From contig JAZAQT010000029.1 of assembly GCA_036417435.1 (NCBI GenBank), positions 744,001 through 808,000 of the forward strand: a DNA stretch of 64,000 bases, in the 5' to 3' direction. The DNA comes from Inia geoffrensis (lineage: Eukaryota > Chordata > Mammalia > Artiodactyla > Iniidae). The position numbers were made by a program, and so were the translations under genes. Shown here piece by piece: positions 37,694-49,867 of the stretch; the stretch's first letter is position 1, and each line of letters begins with the position of its first letter. The notes beneath the pieces are model-generated. The model did not search any database. It had not been told where the DNA came from and saw nothing but the letters and a program-made list of their open reading frames with translations.

Positions 37694-39427
37694 TTGGCCA
37701 AAAAGGGCGTATGCGTTTTTTCCTGAATATATTCAGGAAAAAACGCATACGCCCTTTTTGGCCAAGTGCATCACTGTCGAACTGCTGCCTGTTTTCCTAC
37801 TCTTTCAGAGCAATTCTTATCTACCCCCTGATATCTGTTTTCTGCAATTCTGCGTCGCGTTCAAGTCCTCTTCACAGCCTTCCTTCAATAAATTTTTGGA
37901 TGATAGGGGTCATTTGGAACTCTGCAGGATTGTGAGTTACAGTGCCAAAAATCTCCTTTTCTCAACTCGCTTTCTTGTGAGCTGACCGCAAACCCGAAGA
38001 ATTGCTTCAGGCCCTAATCTCGTTCCGGCATGGCACGCCGAGCCTTTGTTGAATTCTTCTTCCTGTAGGGAAATCAGAGTTCAATGTGCCCGTCCAAACA
38101 CATCGAGTTAGCCGCTCATTGGTTCTCCTTATTCCTGTTCATCTTCCACAGAAATTGCAAACTGTGCCAAACAAGAGGTCAAAGGCACTGACTCTCCAAG
38201 TGGGGAGAATGTTAATATCGCATCTGGAACGGCGAACTCGAGTACCAGGGGGCGAAAATGGCGATGAGTTTTAAAATTTTGCCTGATCACTTCGTGGACC
38301 ATATTCTGGGTTTTCCATGCATATTTTAGCTGAAGGATAAATCCCTGAAACGTGGAGATTTGGGACCCGTGCAATGGGAACCATGCACCATTGCCTCAAA
38401 GGGTCTGCATTCCCTCACCAATAGTATCAGCCCCAAGTGTCCAGCCTTATCTCTCCCCAGCTGTGGATGTAGAGGTGGTAAATCCAAGATTCCTCACAAG
38501 CCCTGAAGGACTTATTTAAGAATTTCTCTCTATTTGACAGCCCTTGTGTTTTCTTTTTCAAATTTATTTTTATAAGGGGATTTAGCTTATTGACACTGCT
38601 GTGTGTATCCTGCTGTACACAAATGATTTTCTTATGGAGACCTATAAATGTATGGGTTTTAATATTCTTCATAGTCAGGTATATTCCTAGGTTTTGAATA
38701 CGGGGTGGTGAGTCCATTTGGTTGAGCAAGGAGTAGGTCTTGTCTAATATATATTTGGCTTATGGAATGGTATCTGTCCTAATGGCAACCTCTGGTTTTA
38801 TGCAGCCTCCCCACTCTCCTTTCCCCTTAAGCAAGCCTAAGTTTCTTTTGTAAATGTGAGAATCTGTTGTGTTTTGTAATGCAGTTCACACGTAGCCGTG
38901 TTTACATTCCCGGTATTAGTGATATCTTATGATGTTTCTTTTTCTGTGCGACTTATTTCACTTAGAATCATCATAACTAAATCCTCTCATTATGCTGCTA
39001 CTGGTCTGTTGCCATTGATTTCATTGTTGAGTGATATTCCATTGTAGGGATGTACCACAATTTCTATATGCATTTTTCTCTTTCTGGGCTATTAAAGTTG
39101 TACCATAGTCAAGGATCCCGTACACAGAGCAGCCCCAAACTTTGGTGTGGCTGTGTCTTTTTCATTGAAATTTTCCGAATCTATAGCACCATAAGTGGAA
39201 GTGCCCTAGGCTCTCTAGCTTGGTTTTTTCTTTGTTCCAGGAAACACCATCCACTTCTCCAGAGTGGCTGTTGGCAATTTACATCCCGCCCATCAGCATA
39301 ACAAGGCTGCCGGGTCTCCATGGCCTGTCCTGCCTCTCTGGATTTTACACTTTTTTCGGACGGCCCTTTGGATCGGTGGGAAGTGAGACTTCCTTGTAGT
39401 GCGGATTTCCATTGCAGGCTTGCTTGG
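37694..39427. repeat. Satellite monomer M22 (1,734 bp)
   Basis: Perfect palindrome. First appearance of B-type gagttagcc (38,105) together with cattggttctcc, which recurs in M25. Private variants are ctgcctgttttcc, tttgttgaattc, ggggtggtgagtcc, caatttctat and ccgggtctcc. Confidence 0.95.
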
Positions 39428-41163
39428 TTGGCCAAAAAGGGCGTATGCGTTTTTTCCTGAATATATTCAGGAAAAAACGCATACGCCCTTTTTGGCCAAG
39501 TGCATCACTGTCGAACTGCTGCCTCTTTTCCTACTCTTTCAGAGCAATTCTTATCTACCCCCTGATATCTGTTTTCTGCAATTCTGCGTCGCGTTCAAGT
39601 CCTCTTCACAGCCTTCCTTCAATAAATTTTTGGATGATAGGGGTCATTTGGAACTCTGCAGGATTGTGAGTTACAGTACCAAAAATCTCCTTTTCTCAAC
39701 TCGCTTTCTTGTGAGCTGACCGCAAACCAGAAGAATTGCTTCAGGCCCTAATCTCGTTCCGGCATGGCACGCCGAGCCTTTGGTGAATTCTTCTTCCTGT
39801 AGGGAAATCAGAGTTCAATGTGCCCGTCCAAACACATCGAGTTAGCCGCTCATTCGTTCTCCTTATTCCTGTTCATCTTCCACAGAAATTGCAAACTGTG
39901 CCAAACAAGAGGTCAAAGGCACTGACTCTCCAAGTGGGGAGAATATTAATATCGCATCTGGAATGGCGAACTCGAGTACCAGGGGGCGAAAATGGCGATG
40001 AGTTTTAAAATTTTGCCTGATCACTTCGTGGACCATATTCTGGGTTTTCCATGCGTATTTTAGCTGAAGGATAAATCCCTGAAACGTGGAGATTTGGGAC
40101 CCGTGCAATGGGAACCATGCACCATTGCCTCAAAGGGTCTGCATTCCCTCACCAATAGTATCAGCCCCAAGTGTCCAGCCTTATCTCTCCCCAGCTGTGG
40201 ATGTAGAGGTGGTAAATCCAAGATTCCTCACAAGCCCTGAAGGACTTATTTAAGAATTTCTCTCTATTTGACAGCCCTTGTGTTTTCTTTTTCAAATTTA
40301 TTTTTATAAGGGGATTTAGCTTATTGACACTGCTGTGTGTATCCTGCTGTACACAAATGATTTTCTTATGGAGACCTATAAATGTATGGGTTTTAATATT
40401 CTTCATAGTCAGGTATATTCCTAGGTTTTGAATACGGGGTGTTGAGTCCATTTGGTTGAGCAAGGAGTAGGTCTTGTCTAATATATATTTGGCTTATGGA
40501 ATGGTATCTGTCCTAATGTCAACCTCTGGTTTTATGCAGCCTCCCCACTCTCCTTTCCCCTTAAGCAAGCCTAAGTTTCTTTTGTAAATGTGAGAATCTG
40601 TTGTGTTTTGTAATGCAGTTCACACGTAGCCGTGTTTACATTCCCGGTATTAGTGATATCTTATGATGTTTCTTTTTCTGTGTGCGACTTATTTCACTTA
40701 GAATCATCATAACTAAATCCTCTCATTATGCTGCTACTGGTCTGTTGCCATTGATTTCATTGTTGAGTGATATTCCATTGTAGGGATGTACCACAACTGC
40801 TATATCCATTTTTCTCTTTCTGGGCTATTAAAGTTGTACCATAGTCAAGGATCCCGTACACAGAGCAGCCCCAAACTTTGGTGTGGCTGTGTCTTTTTCA
40901 TTGAAATTTTCCGAATCTATAGCACCATAAGTGGAAGTGCCCTAGGCTCTCTAGCTTGGTTTTTTCTTTGTTCCAGGAAACACCATCCACTTCTCCAGAG
41001 TGGCTGTTGGCAATTTACATCCCGCCCATCAGCATAACAAGGCTGCCGGTTCTCCATGGCCTGTCCTGCCTCTCTGGATTTTACACTTTTTTCGGACGGC
41101 CCTTTGGATCGGTGGGAAGTGAGACTTCCTTGTAGTGTGGATTTCCATTGCAGGCTTGCTTGG
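39428..41163. repeat. Satellite monomer M23 (1,736 bp), entering the junction
   Basis: Perfect palindrome at its start. Variants are cagtaccaaaa, aaccagaag, gagttagcc, gaatattaatatcgc and ggaatggcg. The extra 2 bp come from ctgtgtgcgactt near 40,679. From there B-type states begin to appear. Confidence 0.95.
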
Positions 41164-41760
41164 TTGGCCAAAAAGGGCGTATGCGTTTTTTCCTGAATAT
41201 ATTCTGAATATCCTGAATATATTCAGGAAAAAACGCATACGCCCTTTTTGGCCAAGTGCATCACTGTCGAACTGCTGCCTCTTTTCCTACTCTTTCAGAG
41301 CAATTCTTATCTAACCCCTGATATCTGTTTTCTGCAATTCTGCATCGCGTTCAAGTCCTCTTCACAGCCTTCCTTCAATAAATTTTTGGATGATAGGGGT
41401 CATTTGGAACTCTGCAGGATTGTGAGTTACAGTGCCAAAAATCTCCTTTTCTCAACTCGCTTTCTTGTGAGCTGACCGCAAACCCGAAGAATTGCTTCAG
41501 GCCTTAATCTCGTTCCGGCATGGCACGCTGAGCCTTTGGTGAATTCTTCTTCCTGTAGGGAAATCAGAGTTCAATGTGCCAGTCCAAACACATCGAGTTA
41601 GCCGGTCATTCGTTCTCCTTATTCCTGTTCATCTTCCACAGAAATTGCAAACTGTGGGAAACACGAGGTCAAAGGCACTGGCTCTCCAAGTGGGGAGAAT
41701 GTTAATATCGCATCTGGAACGGCGAACTCGAGTTCCAGGGGGCAAAAATGGCGATGAGTT
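40481..41760. repeat. Mosaic junction between block A and block B
   Basis: Diagnostic sites switch from A to B within about 1.3 kb. The site at about 40,679 reads ctgtgtgcgactt, which looks like a hybrid of A (ctgtgcgactt) and B (ctgtgtgactt) and adds 2 bp. At about 40,803 the B-type tatatccatttt appears, while cccgtacacag, cattgaaattttcc and ccattgcagg remain A-type. The palindrome at 41164 is enlarged. By 41,655 (tgtgggaaac) and 41,761 (ttttagaaattatgcc) the sequence is B-type. Confidence 0.8.
41164..41255. mobile_element. Enlarged palindrome (92 bp) with duplicated centre
   Basis: The two 31-bp outer arms are intact. The centre, normally tgaatatattcagg, is expanded to tgaatatattc, tgaatatcc, tgaatatattcagg, a gain of 20 bp. 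The repeated TGAATAT units suggest slippage or fold-back synthesis at the hairpin tip. It is the only copy of 37 with an altered length and it lies in the A/B junction. Confidence 0.85.
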
Positions 41761-42919
41761 TTAGAAATTATGCCTGATCACTTCGTGGACCATATTCTGG
41801 GTTTTCCATGCATATTTTAGCTGAAGGATAAATCCCTTAAACGTGGAGATTTGGGACCCGTGGAATGGGAACCATGCACCATTACCTCAAAGGGTCTGCA
41901 TTCCCTCACCAATACTATCAGCCCCAAGTGTCCAGCCTTATCTCTCCCCCAGCTGTGGATGTAGAGGTGGTAAATCCAAGATTCCTCACAAGCCCTGAAG
42001 GACTTATTTAAGAATTTCTCTCTATTTCACAGTCCTTGTGTTTTGTTTTTCAAATTTATTTTTATAAGGGGATTTAGCTTATTGACACTGCTGTGTGTAT
42101 GGTGCTGTACACAAATGATTTTCTTCTGGAGACCTATAAATGTATGGGTTTTAATTTTCTTCATAGTCAGGCATATTCCTAGGTTTTGAATACGGGGTGT
42201 TGAGTCCATTTCGTTGAGCAAGGAGTAGGTCTTGTCTAATATATATTTGGCTTATGGAATGGTATCTGTCCTAATGTGAACCTCTGGTTTTATGCAGCCT
42301 CCCCACTCTCCTTTCCCCTTAAGCAAGCATAAGTTTCTTTTGTAAATGTGAGACTCTGTTCTGTTTTGTAATGCAGTTCACACGTAGCCGTGTTTACATT
42401 CCCGGTATTAGTGATATCTTATGATGTTTCTTTTTCTGTGTGACTTATTTCACTTAGAATCATCATAACTAAATCCTCTCATTATGCTGCTACTGGTCTG
42501 TTGCCATTGATTTCATTGTTGAGTGATATTCCATTGTAGGGATGTACCACAACTTCTATATCCATTTTTCTCTTTCTGGGCTATTAAAGTTGTACCATAG
42601 TCAAGGATCCCGTACACAGAGCAGCCCCAAACTTTGGTGTGGCTGTGTCTTTTTCATTGAAATTTTCCGAATCTATAGCACCATAAGTGGAAGTGCCCTA
42701 GGCTCTCTAGCTTGGTTTTTTCTTTGTTCCAGGAAACACCATCCACTTCTGCAGAGTGGCTGTTGGCAATTTACATCCCGCCCATCAGCATAACAAGGCT
42801 GCCGGTTCTCCATGGCCTGTCCTGCCTCTCTGGATTTTACACTTTTTTCGGACGGCCCTTTGGATCGGTGGGAAGTGAGACTTCCTTGTAGTGCGGATTT
42901 CCATTTCAGGCTTGCTTGG
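41164..42919. repeat. Satellite monomer M24 (1,756 bp), junction monomer
   Basis: The longest monomer: a 20-bp insertion in its palindrome plus two 1-bp insertions (ttttagaaattatgcc and tctcccccagctg). Private variants are ctaacccctg (about 41,312), gccggtcattc, acacgaggtc, ggctctcc, gagttccagg, ttcttctgg and gttctgttttg. Confidence 0.95.
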
Positions 42920-44656
42920 TTGGCCAAAAAGGGCGTATGCGTTTTTTCCTGAATATATTCAGGAAAAAACGCATACGCACTTTTTGGCCAAGTGCATCAC
43001 TGTCGAACTGCTGCCTCTTTTCCTACGCTTTCAGAGCAATTCTTATCTACCCCCTGATATCTGTTTTCTGCAATTCTGCGTCGCGTTCAAGTCCTCTTCA
43101 CAGCCTTCCTTCAATAAATTTTTGGATGATAGGGGTCATTTGGAACTCTGCAGGATTGTGAGTTACAGTGCCAAAAATCTCCTTTTCTCAACTCGCTTTC
43201 TTGAGAGCTGACCGCAAACCTGAAGAATTGTTTCAGGCCTTAATCTCGTTCTGGCATGGCACGCTGAGCCTTTGGTGAATTCTTCTTCCTGTAGGGAAAT
43301 CAGAGTTCAATGTGCCCGTCCGAACACATCGAGTTAGCCGCTCATTGGTTCTCCTTATTCCTGTTCATCTTCCACAGAAATTGCAAACTGTGCCAAACAA
43401 GAGGTCAAAGGCACTGACTCTCCAAGTGGGGAGAATGTTAATATCGCATCTGGAACGGCGAACTCGAGTACCAGGGGGCGAAAATGGCGATGAGTTTTAG
43501 AAATTATGCCTGATCACTTCGTGGACCATATTCTGGGTTTTCCATGCATATTTTAGCTGAAGGATCAATCCCTTAAACATGGAGATTTGAGACCCGTGGA
43601 ATGGGAACCATGCACCATTACCTCAAAGGGTCTGCATTCCCTCACCAATACTATCAGCCCCAAGTGTCCAGCCTTATCTCTCCCACAGCTGTGGATGTAG
43701 AGGTGGTAAATCCAAGATTCCTCACAAGCCCTGAAGGACTTATTTAAGAATTTCTCTCTATTTCACAGTCCTTGTGTTTTGTTTTTCAAATTTATTTTTA
43801 TAAGTGGATTTAGCTTATTGACACTGCTGTGTGTATGGTGCTGTACACAAATGATTTTCTTATGGAGACCTATAAATGTATGGGTTTTAATTTTCTTCAT
43901 AGTCAGGCATATTCCTAGGTTTTGAATACGGGGTGTTGAGTCCATTTCGTTGAGCAAGGAGTAGATCTTGTCTAATATATATTTGGCTTATGGAATGGTA
44001 TCTGTCCTAATGTAAACCTCTGGTTTTATGCAGCCTCCCCACTCTCCTTTCCCCTTAAGCAAGCATAAGTTTCTTTTGTAAATGTGAGACTCTGTTGTGT
44101 TTTGTAATGCAGTTCACACGTAGCCGTGTTTACATTCCCGGTATTAGTGATATCTTATGATGTTTCTTTTTCTGTGTGACTTATTTCACTTAGAATCATC
44201 ATAACTAAATCCTCTCATTATGCTGCTACTGGTCTGTTGCCATTGATTTCATTGTTGAGTGATATTCCATTGTAGGGATGTACCACAACTTCTATATCCA
44301 TTTTTCTCTTTCTGGGCTATTAAAGTTGTACCATAGTCAAGGATCCCATCCACAGAGCAGCCCCAAACTTTGGTGTGGCTGTGTCTTTTTCATTTAAATT
44401 TTCCGAATCTATAGCACCATAAGTGGAAGTGCCCTAGGCTCTCTAGCTTGTTTTTTTCTTTGTTCCAGGAAACACCATCCACTTCTCCAGAGTGGCTGTT
44501 GGCAATTTACATCCTGCCCATCAGCATAACAAGGCTGCCGGTTCTCCATGGCCTGTCCTGCCTCTCTGGATTTTACACTTTTTTTCGGACGGCCCTTTGG
44601 ATCGGTGGGAAGTGAGACTTCCTTGTAGTGCGGATTTCCATTTCAGGCTTGCTTGG
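42920..44656. repeat. Satellite monomer M25 (1,737 bp), first full block B unit
   Basis: The palindrome has one mismatch (catacgcac). Variants are ctacgctttc, cctgaagaattgtttcagg, ccgtccgaacac, cattggttctcc (as M22), ggatcaatccc, tttgagaccc and gtaaacctctgg. It still has tgtgccaaac, an A-type state. Confidence 0.95.
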
Positions 44657-46393
44657 TTGGCCAAAAAGGGCGTATGCGTTTTTTCCTGAATATATTCAGG
44701 AAAAAACGCATACGCCCTTTTTGGCCAAGTGCATCACTGTCCAACTGCTGCCTCTTTTCCTACTCTTTCAGAGCAATTCTTATCTACCCCCTGATATCTG
44801 TTTTCTGCAATTCTGCGTCGCGTTCAAGTCCTCTTCACAGCCTTCCTTCAATAAATTTTTGGATGATAGGGGTCATTTGGAACTCTGCAGGATTGTGAGT
44901 TACAGTGCCAAAAATCTCCTTTTCTCAACTCGCTTTCTTGAGAGCTGACCGCCAACCCGAAGAATTGCTTCAGGCCTTAATCTCGTTCTGGCATGGCACG
45001 CTGAGCCTTTGGTGAATTCTTCTTCCTGTAGGGAAATCAGAGTTCAATGTGCCCGTCCAAACACATCGAGTTAGCCGCTCATTCGTTCTCCTTATTCCTG
45101 TTCATCTTCCACAGAAATTGCAAACTGTGGGAAACAAGAGGTCAAAGGCACTGACTCTCCAAGTGGGGAGAATGTTAATATCGCATCTGGAACGGCGAAC
45201 TCGAGTACCAGGGGGCGAAAATGGCGATGAGTTTTAGAAATTATGCCTGATCACTTCGTGGACCATATTCTGGGTTTTCCATGCATATTTTAGCTGAAGG
45301 ATCAATCCCTTAAACATGGAGATTTGAGACCCGTGGAATGGGAACCATGCACCATTACCTCAAAGGGTCTGCATTCCCTCACCAATACTATCAGCCCCAA
45401 GTGTCCAGCCTTATCTCTCCCACAGCTGTGGATGTAGAGGTGGTAAATCCAAGATTCCTCACAAGCCCTGAAGGACTTATTTAAGAATTTCTCTCTATTT
45501 CACAGTCCTTGTGTTTTGTTTTTCAAATTTATTTTTATAAGTGGATTTAGCTTATTGACACTGCTGTGTGTATGGTGCTGTACACAAATGATTTTCTTAT
45601 GGAGACCTATAAATGTATGGGTTTTAATTTTCTTCATAGTCAGGCATATTCCTAGGTTTTGAATACGGGGTGTTGAGTCCATTTCGTTGAGCAAGGAGTA
45701 GATCTTGTCTAATATATATTTGGCTTATGGAATGGTATCTGTCCTAATGTGAACCTCTGGTTTTATGCAGCCTCCCCACTCTCGTTTCCCCTTAAGCAAG
45801 CATAAGTTTCTTTTGTAAATGTGAGACTCTGTTGTGTTTTGTAATGCAGTTCACACGTAGCCGTGTTTACATTCCCGGTATTAGTGATATCTTATGATGT
45901 TTCTTTTTCTGTGTGACTTATTTCACTTAGAATCATCATAACTAAATCCTCTCATTATGCTGCTACTGGTCTGTTGCCATTGATTTCATTGTTGAGTGAT
46001 ATTCCATTGTAGGGATGTACCACAACTTCTATATCCATTTTTCTCTTTCTGGGCTATTAAAGTTGTACCATAGTCAAGGATCCCATCCACAGAGCAGCCC
46101 CAAACTTTGGTGTGGCTGTGTCTTTTTCATTTAAATTTTCCGAATCTATAGCACCATAAGTGGAAGTGCCCTAGGCTCTCTAGCTTGTTTTTTTCTTTGT
46201 TCCAGGAAACACCATCCACTTCTCCAGAGTGGCTGTTGGCAATTTACATCCTGCCCATCAGCATAACAAGGCTGCCGGTTCTCCATGGCCTGTCCTGCCT
46301 CTCTGGATTTTACACTTTTTTTCGGACGGCCCTTTGGATCGGTGGGAAGTGAGACTTCCTTGTAGTGCGGATTTCCATTTCAGGCTTGCTTGG
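44657..46393. repeat. Satellite monomer M26 (1,737 bp)
   Basis: Perfect palindrome. Carries ctgtccaactg, ggatcaatccc, tttgagaccc, ctctcgtttcc and cccatccacag, shared with M30 at 6,948 bp. accgccaaccc is private. Confidence 0.95.
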
Positions 46394-48130
46394 TTGGCCA
46401 AAAAGGGCGTATGCGTTTTTTCCTGAATATATTCAGGAAAAAACGCATACGCCCTTTTTGGCCAAGTGCATCACTGTCCAACTGCTGCCTCTTTTCCTAC
46501 TCTTTCAGAGCAATTCTTATCTACCCCCTGATATCTGTTTTCTGCAATTCTGCGTCGCGTTGAAGTCCTCTTCACAGCCTTCCTTCAATAAATTTTTGGA
46601 TGATAGGGGTCATTTGGAACTCTGCAGGATTGTGAGTTACAGTGCCAAAAATCTCCTTTTCTCAACTCGCTTTCTTGAGAGCTGACCGCAAACCCGAAGA
46701 ATTGCTTCAGGCCTTAACCTCGTTCTGGCATGGCACGCTGAGCCTTTGGTGAATTCTTCTTCCTGTAGGGAAATCAGAGTTCAATGTGCCCGTCCAAACA
46801 CATCGAGTTAGCCGCTCATTCGTTCTCCTTATTCCTGTTCATCTTCCACAGAAATTGCAAACTGTGGGAAACAAGAGGTCAAAGGCACTGACTCTCCAAG
46901 TGGGGAGAATGTTAATATCGCATCTGGAACGGCGAACTCGAGTACCAGGGGGCGAAAATGGCGATGAGTTTTAGAAATTATGCCTGATCACTTCGTGGAC
47001 CATATTCTGGGTTTTCCATGCATATTTTAGCTGAAGGATAAATCCCTTAAACATGGAGATTTGGGACCCGTGGAATGGGAACCATGCACCATTACCTCAA
47101 AGGGTCTGCATTCCCTCACCAATACTATCAGCCCCAAGTGTCCAGCCTTATCTCTCCCACAGCTGTGGATGTAGAGGTGGTAAATCCAAGATTGCTCACA
47201 AGCCCTGAAGGACTTATTTAAGAATTTCTCTCTATTTCACAGTCCTTGTGTTTTGTTTTTCAAATTTATTTTTATAAGTGGATTTAGCTTATTGACACTG
47301 CTGTGTGTATGGTGCTGTACACAAATGATTTTCTTATGGAGACCTATAAATGTATTGGTTTTAATTTTCTTCATAGTCAGGCATATTCCTAGGTTTTGAA
47401 TACGGGGTGTTGAGTCCATTTCGTTGAGCAAGGAGTAGATCTTGTCTAATATATATTTGGCTTATGGAATGGTATCTGTCCTAATGTGAACCTCTGGTTT
47501 TATGCAGCCTCCCCACTCTCCTTTCCCCTTAAGCAAGCATAAGTTTCTTTTGTAAATGTGAGACTCTGTTGTGTTTTGTAATGCAGTTCACACGTAGCCG
47601 TGTTTACATTCCCGGTATTAGTGATATCTTATGATGTTTCTTTTTCTGTGTGACTTATTTCACTTAGAATCATCATAACTAAATCCTCTCATTATGCTGC
47701 TACTGGTCTGTTGCCATTGATTTCATTGTTGAGTGATATTCCATTGTAGGGATGTACCACAACTTCTATATCCATTTTTCTCTTTCTGGGCTATTAAAGT
47801 TGTACCATAGTCAAGGATCCCATACACAGAGCAGCCCCAAACTTTGGTGTGGCTGTGTCTTTTTCATTTAAATTTTCCGAATCTATAGCACCATAAGTGG
47901 AAGTGCCCTAGGCTCTCTAGCTTGTTTTTTTCTTTGTTCCAGGAAACACCATCCACTTCTCCAGAGTGGCTGTTGGCAATTTACATCCTGCCCATCAGCA
48001 TAACAAGGCTGCCGGTTCTCCATGGCCTGTCCTGCCTCTCTGGATTTTACACATTTTTTCGGACGGCCCTTTGGATCGGTGGGAAGTGAGACTTCCTTGT
48101 AGTGCGGATTTCCATTTCAGGCTTGCTTGG
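46394..48130. repeat. Satellite monomer M27 (1,737 bp)
   Basis: Perfect palindrome. Carries gcgttgaagtcc, gattgctcac and tgtattggttt, shared with M31. ttaacctcg is private. Confidence 0.95.
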
Positions 48131-49867
48131 TTGGCCAAAAAGGGCGTATGCGTTTTTTCCTGAATATATTCAGGAAAAAACGCATACGCCCTTTTTGGCC
48201 AAGTGCATCACTGTCGAACTGCTGCCTCTTTTCCTACTCTTTCAGAGCAATTCTTATCTACCCCCTGATATCTGTTTTCTGCAATTCTGCGTCGCGTTCA
48301 AGTCCTCTTCACAGCCTTCCTTCAATAAATTTTTGGATGATAGGGGTCATTTGGAACTCTGCAGGATTGTGAGTTACAGTGCCAAAAATCTCCTTTTCTC
48401 AACTCGCTTTCTTGAGAGCTGACCGCAAACCCGAAGAATTGCTTCAGGCCTTAATCTCGTTCTGGCATGGCACGCTGAGCCTTTGGTGAATTCTTCTTCC
48501 TGTAGGGAAATCAGAGTTCAATGTGCCCGTCCAAACACATCGAGTTAGCCGCTCATTCGTTCTCCTTATTCCTGTTCATCTTCCACAGAAATTGCAAACT
48601 GTGGGAAACAAGAGGTCAAAGGCACTGACTCTCCAAGTGGGGAGAATGTTAATATCGCATCTGGAACGGCGAACTCGAGTACCAGGGGGCGAAAATGGCG
48701 ATGAGTTTTAGAAATTATGCCTGATCACTTCGTGGACCATATTCTGGGTTTTCCATGCATATTTTAGCTGAAGGATAAATCCCTTGAACATGGAGATTTG
48801 GGACCCGTGGAATGGGAACCATGCACCATTACCTCAAATGGTCTGCATTCCCTCACCAATACTATCAGCCCCAAGTGTCCAGCCTTATCTCTCCCACAGC
48901 TGTGGATGTAGAGGTGGTAAATCCAAGATTCCTCACAAGCCCTGAAGGACTTATTTAAGAATTTCTCTCTATTTCACAGTCCTTGTGTTTTGTTTTTCAA
49001 ATTTATTTTTATAAGTGGATTTAGCTTATTGACACTGCTGTGTGTATGGTGCTGTACACAAATGATTTTCTTATGGAGACCTATAAATGTATGGGTTTTA
49101 ATTTTCTTCATAGTCAGGCATATTCCTAGGTTTTGAATACGGGGTGTTGAGTCCATTTCGTTGAGCAAGGAGTAGATCTTGTCTAATATATATTTGGCTT
49201 ATGGAATGGTATCTGTCCTAATGTGAACCTCTGGTTTTATGCAGCCTCCCCACTCTCCTTTCCCCTTAAGCAAGCATACGTTTCTTTTGTAAATGTGAGA
49301 CTCTGTTGTGTTTTGTAATGCAGTTCACACGTAGCCGTGTTTACATTCCCGGTATTAGTGATATCTTATGACGTTTCTTTTTCTGTGTGACTTATTTCAC
49401 TTAGAATCATCATAACTAAATCCTCTCATTATGCTGCTACTGGTCTGTTGCCATTGATTTCATTGTTGAGTGATATTCCATTGTAGGGATGTACCACAAC
49501 TTCTATATCCATTTTTCTCTTTCTGGGCTATTAAAGTTGTACCATAGTCAAGGATCCCATACACAGGGCAGCCCCAAACTTTGGTGTGGCTGTGTCTTTT
49601 TCATTTAAATTTTCCGAATCTATAGCACCATAAGTGGAAGTGCCCTAGGCTCTCTAGCTTGTTTTTTTCTTTGTTCCAGGAAACACCATCCACTTCTCCA
49701 GAGTGGCTGTTGGCAATTTACATCCTGCCCATCAGCATAACAAGGCTGCCGGTTCTCCATGGCCTGTCCTGCCTCTCTGGATTTTACACATTTTTTCGGA
49801 CGGCCCTTTGGATCGGTGGGAAGTGAGACTTCCTTGTAGTGCGGATTTCCATTTCAGGCTTGCTTGG
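48131..49867. repeat. Satellite monomer M28 (1,737 bp)
   Basis: Perfect palindrome. Carries cccttgaacatgg, caaatggtctg and tatgacgtttc, shared with M32. gcatacgtttc and cagggcagcc are private. Confidence 0.95.

Larger units (their letters stand above)
1..40480. repeat. Block A: 1,734-bp monomer subfamily (M0 to most of M23)
   Basis: Spacing is exactly 1,734 bp for 22 consecutive intervals. Diagnostic states include tgtgccaaac, ttttaaaattttgcc, gtgcaatggg, ccattgcctc, aatagtatc, atttgacagccc, tgtatcctgctgt, caggtatattcc, catttggttgag, gtaggtctt, ctgtgcgactt, tatatgcatttt, cattgaaattttcc and cttgtgagctg. A few B-type states (taatgtcaacc, gcaagcataag, gagttagcc) appear from about 28 kb and grow commoner after 38 kb, so the block grades toward the junction. 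Confidence 0.93.
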
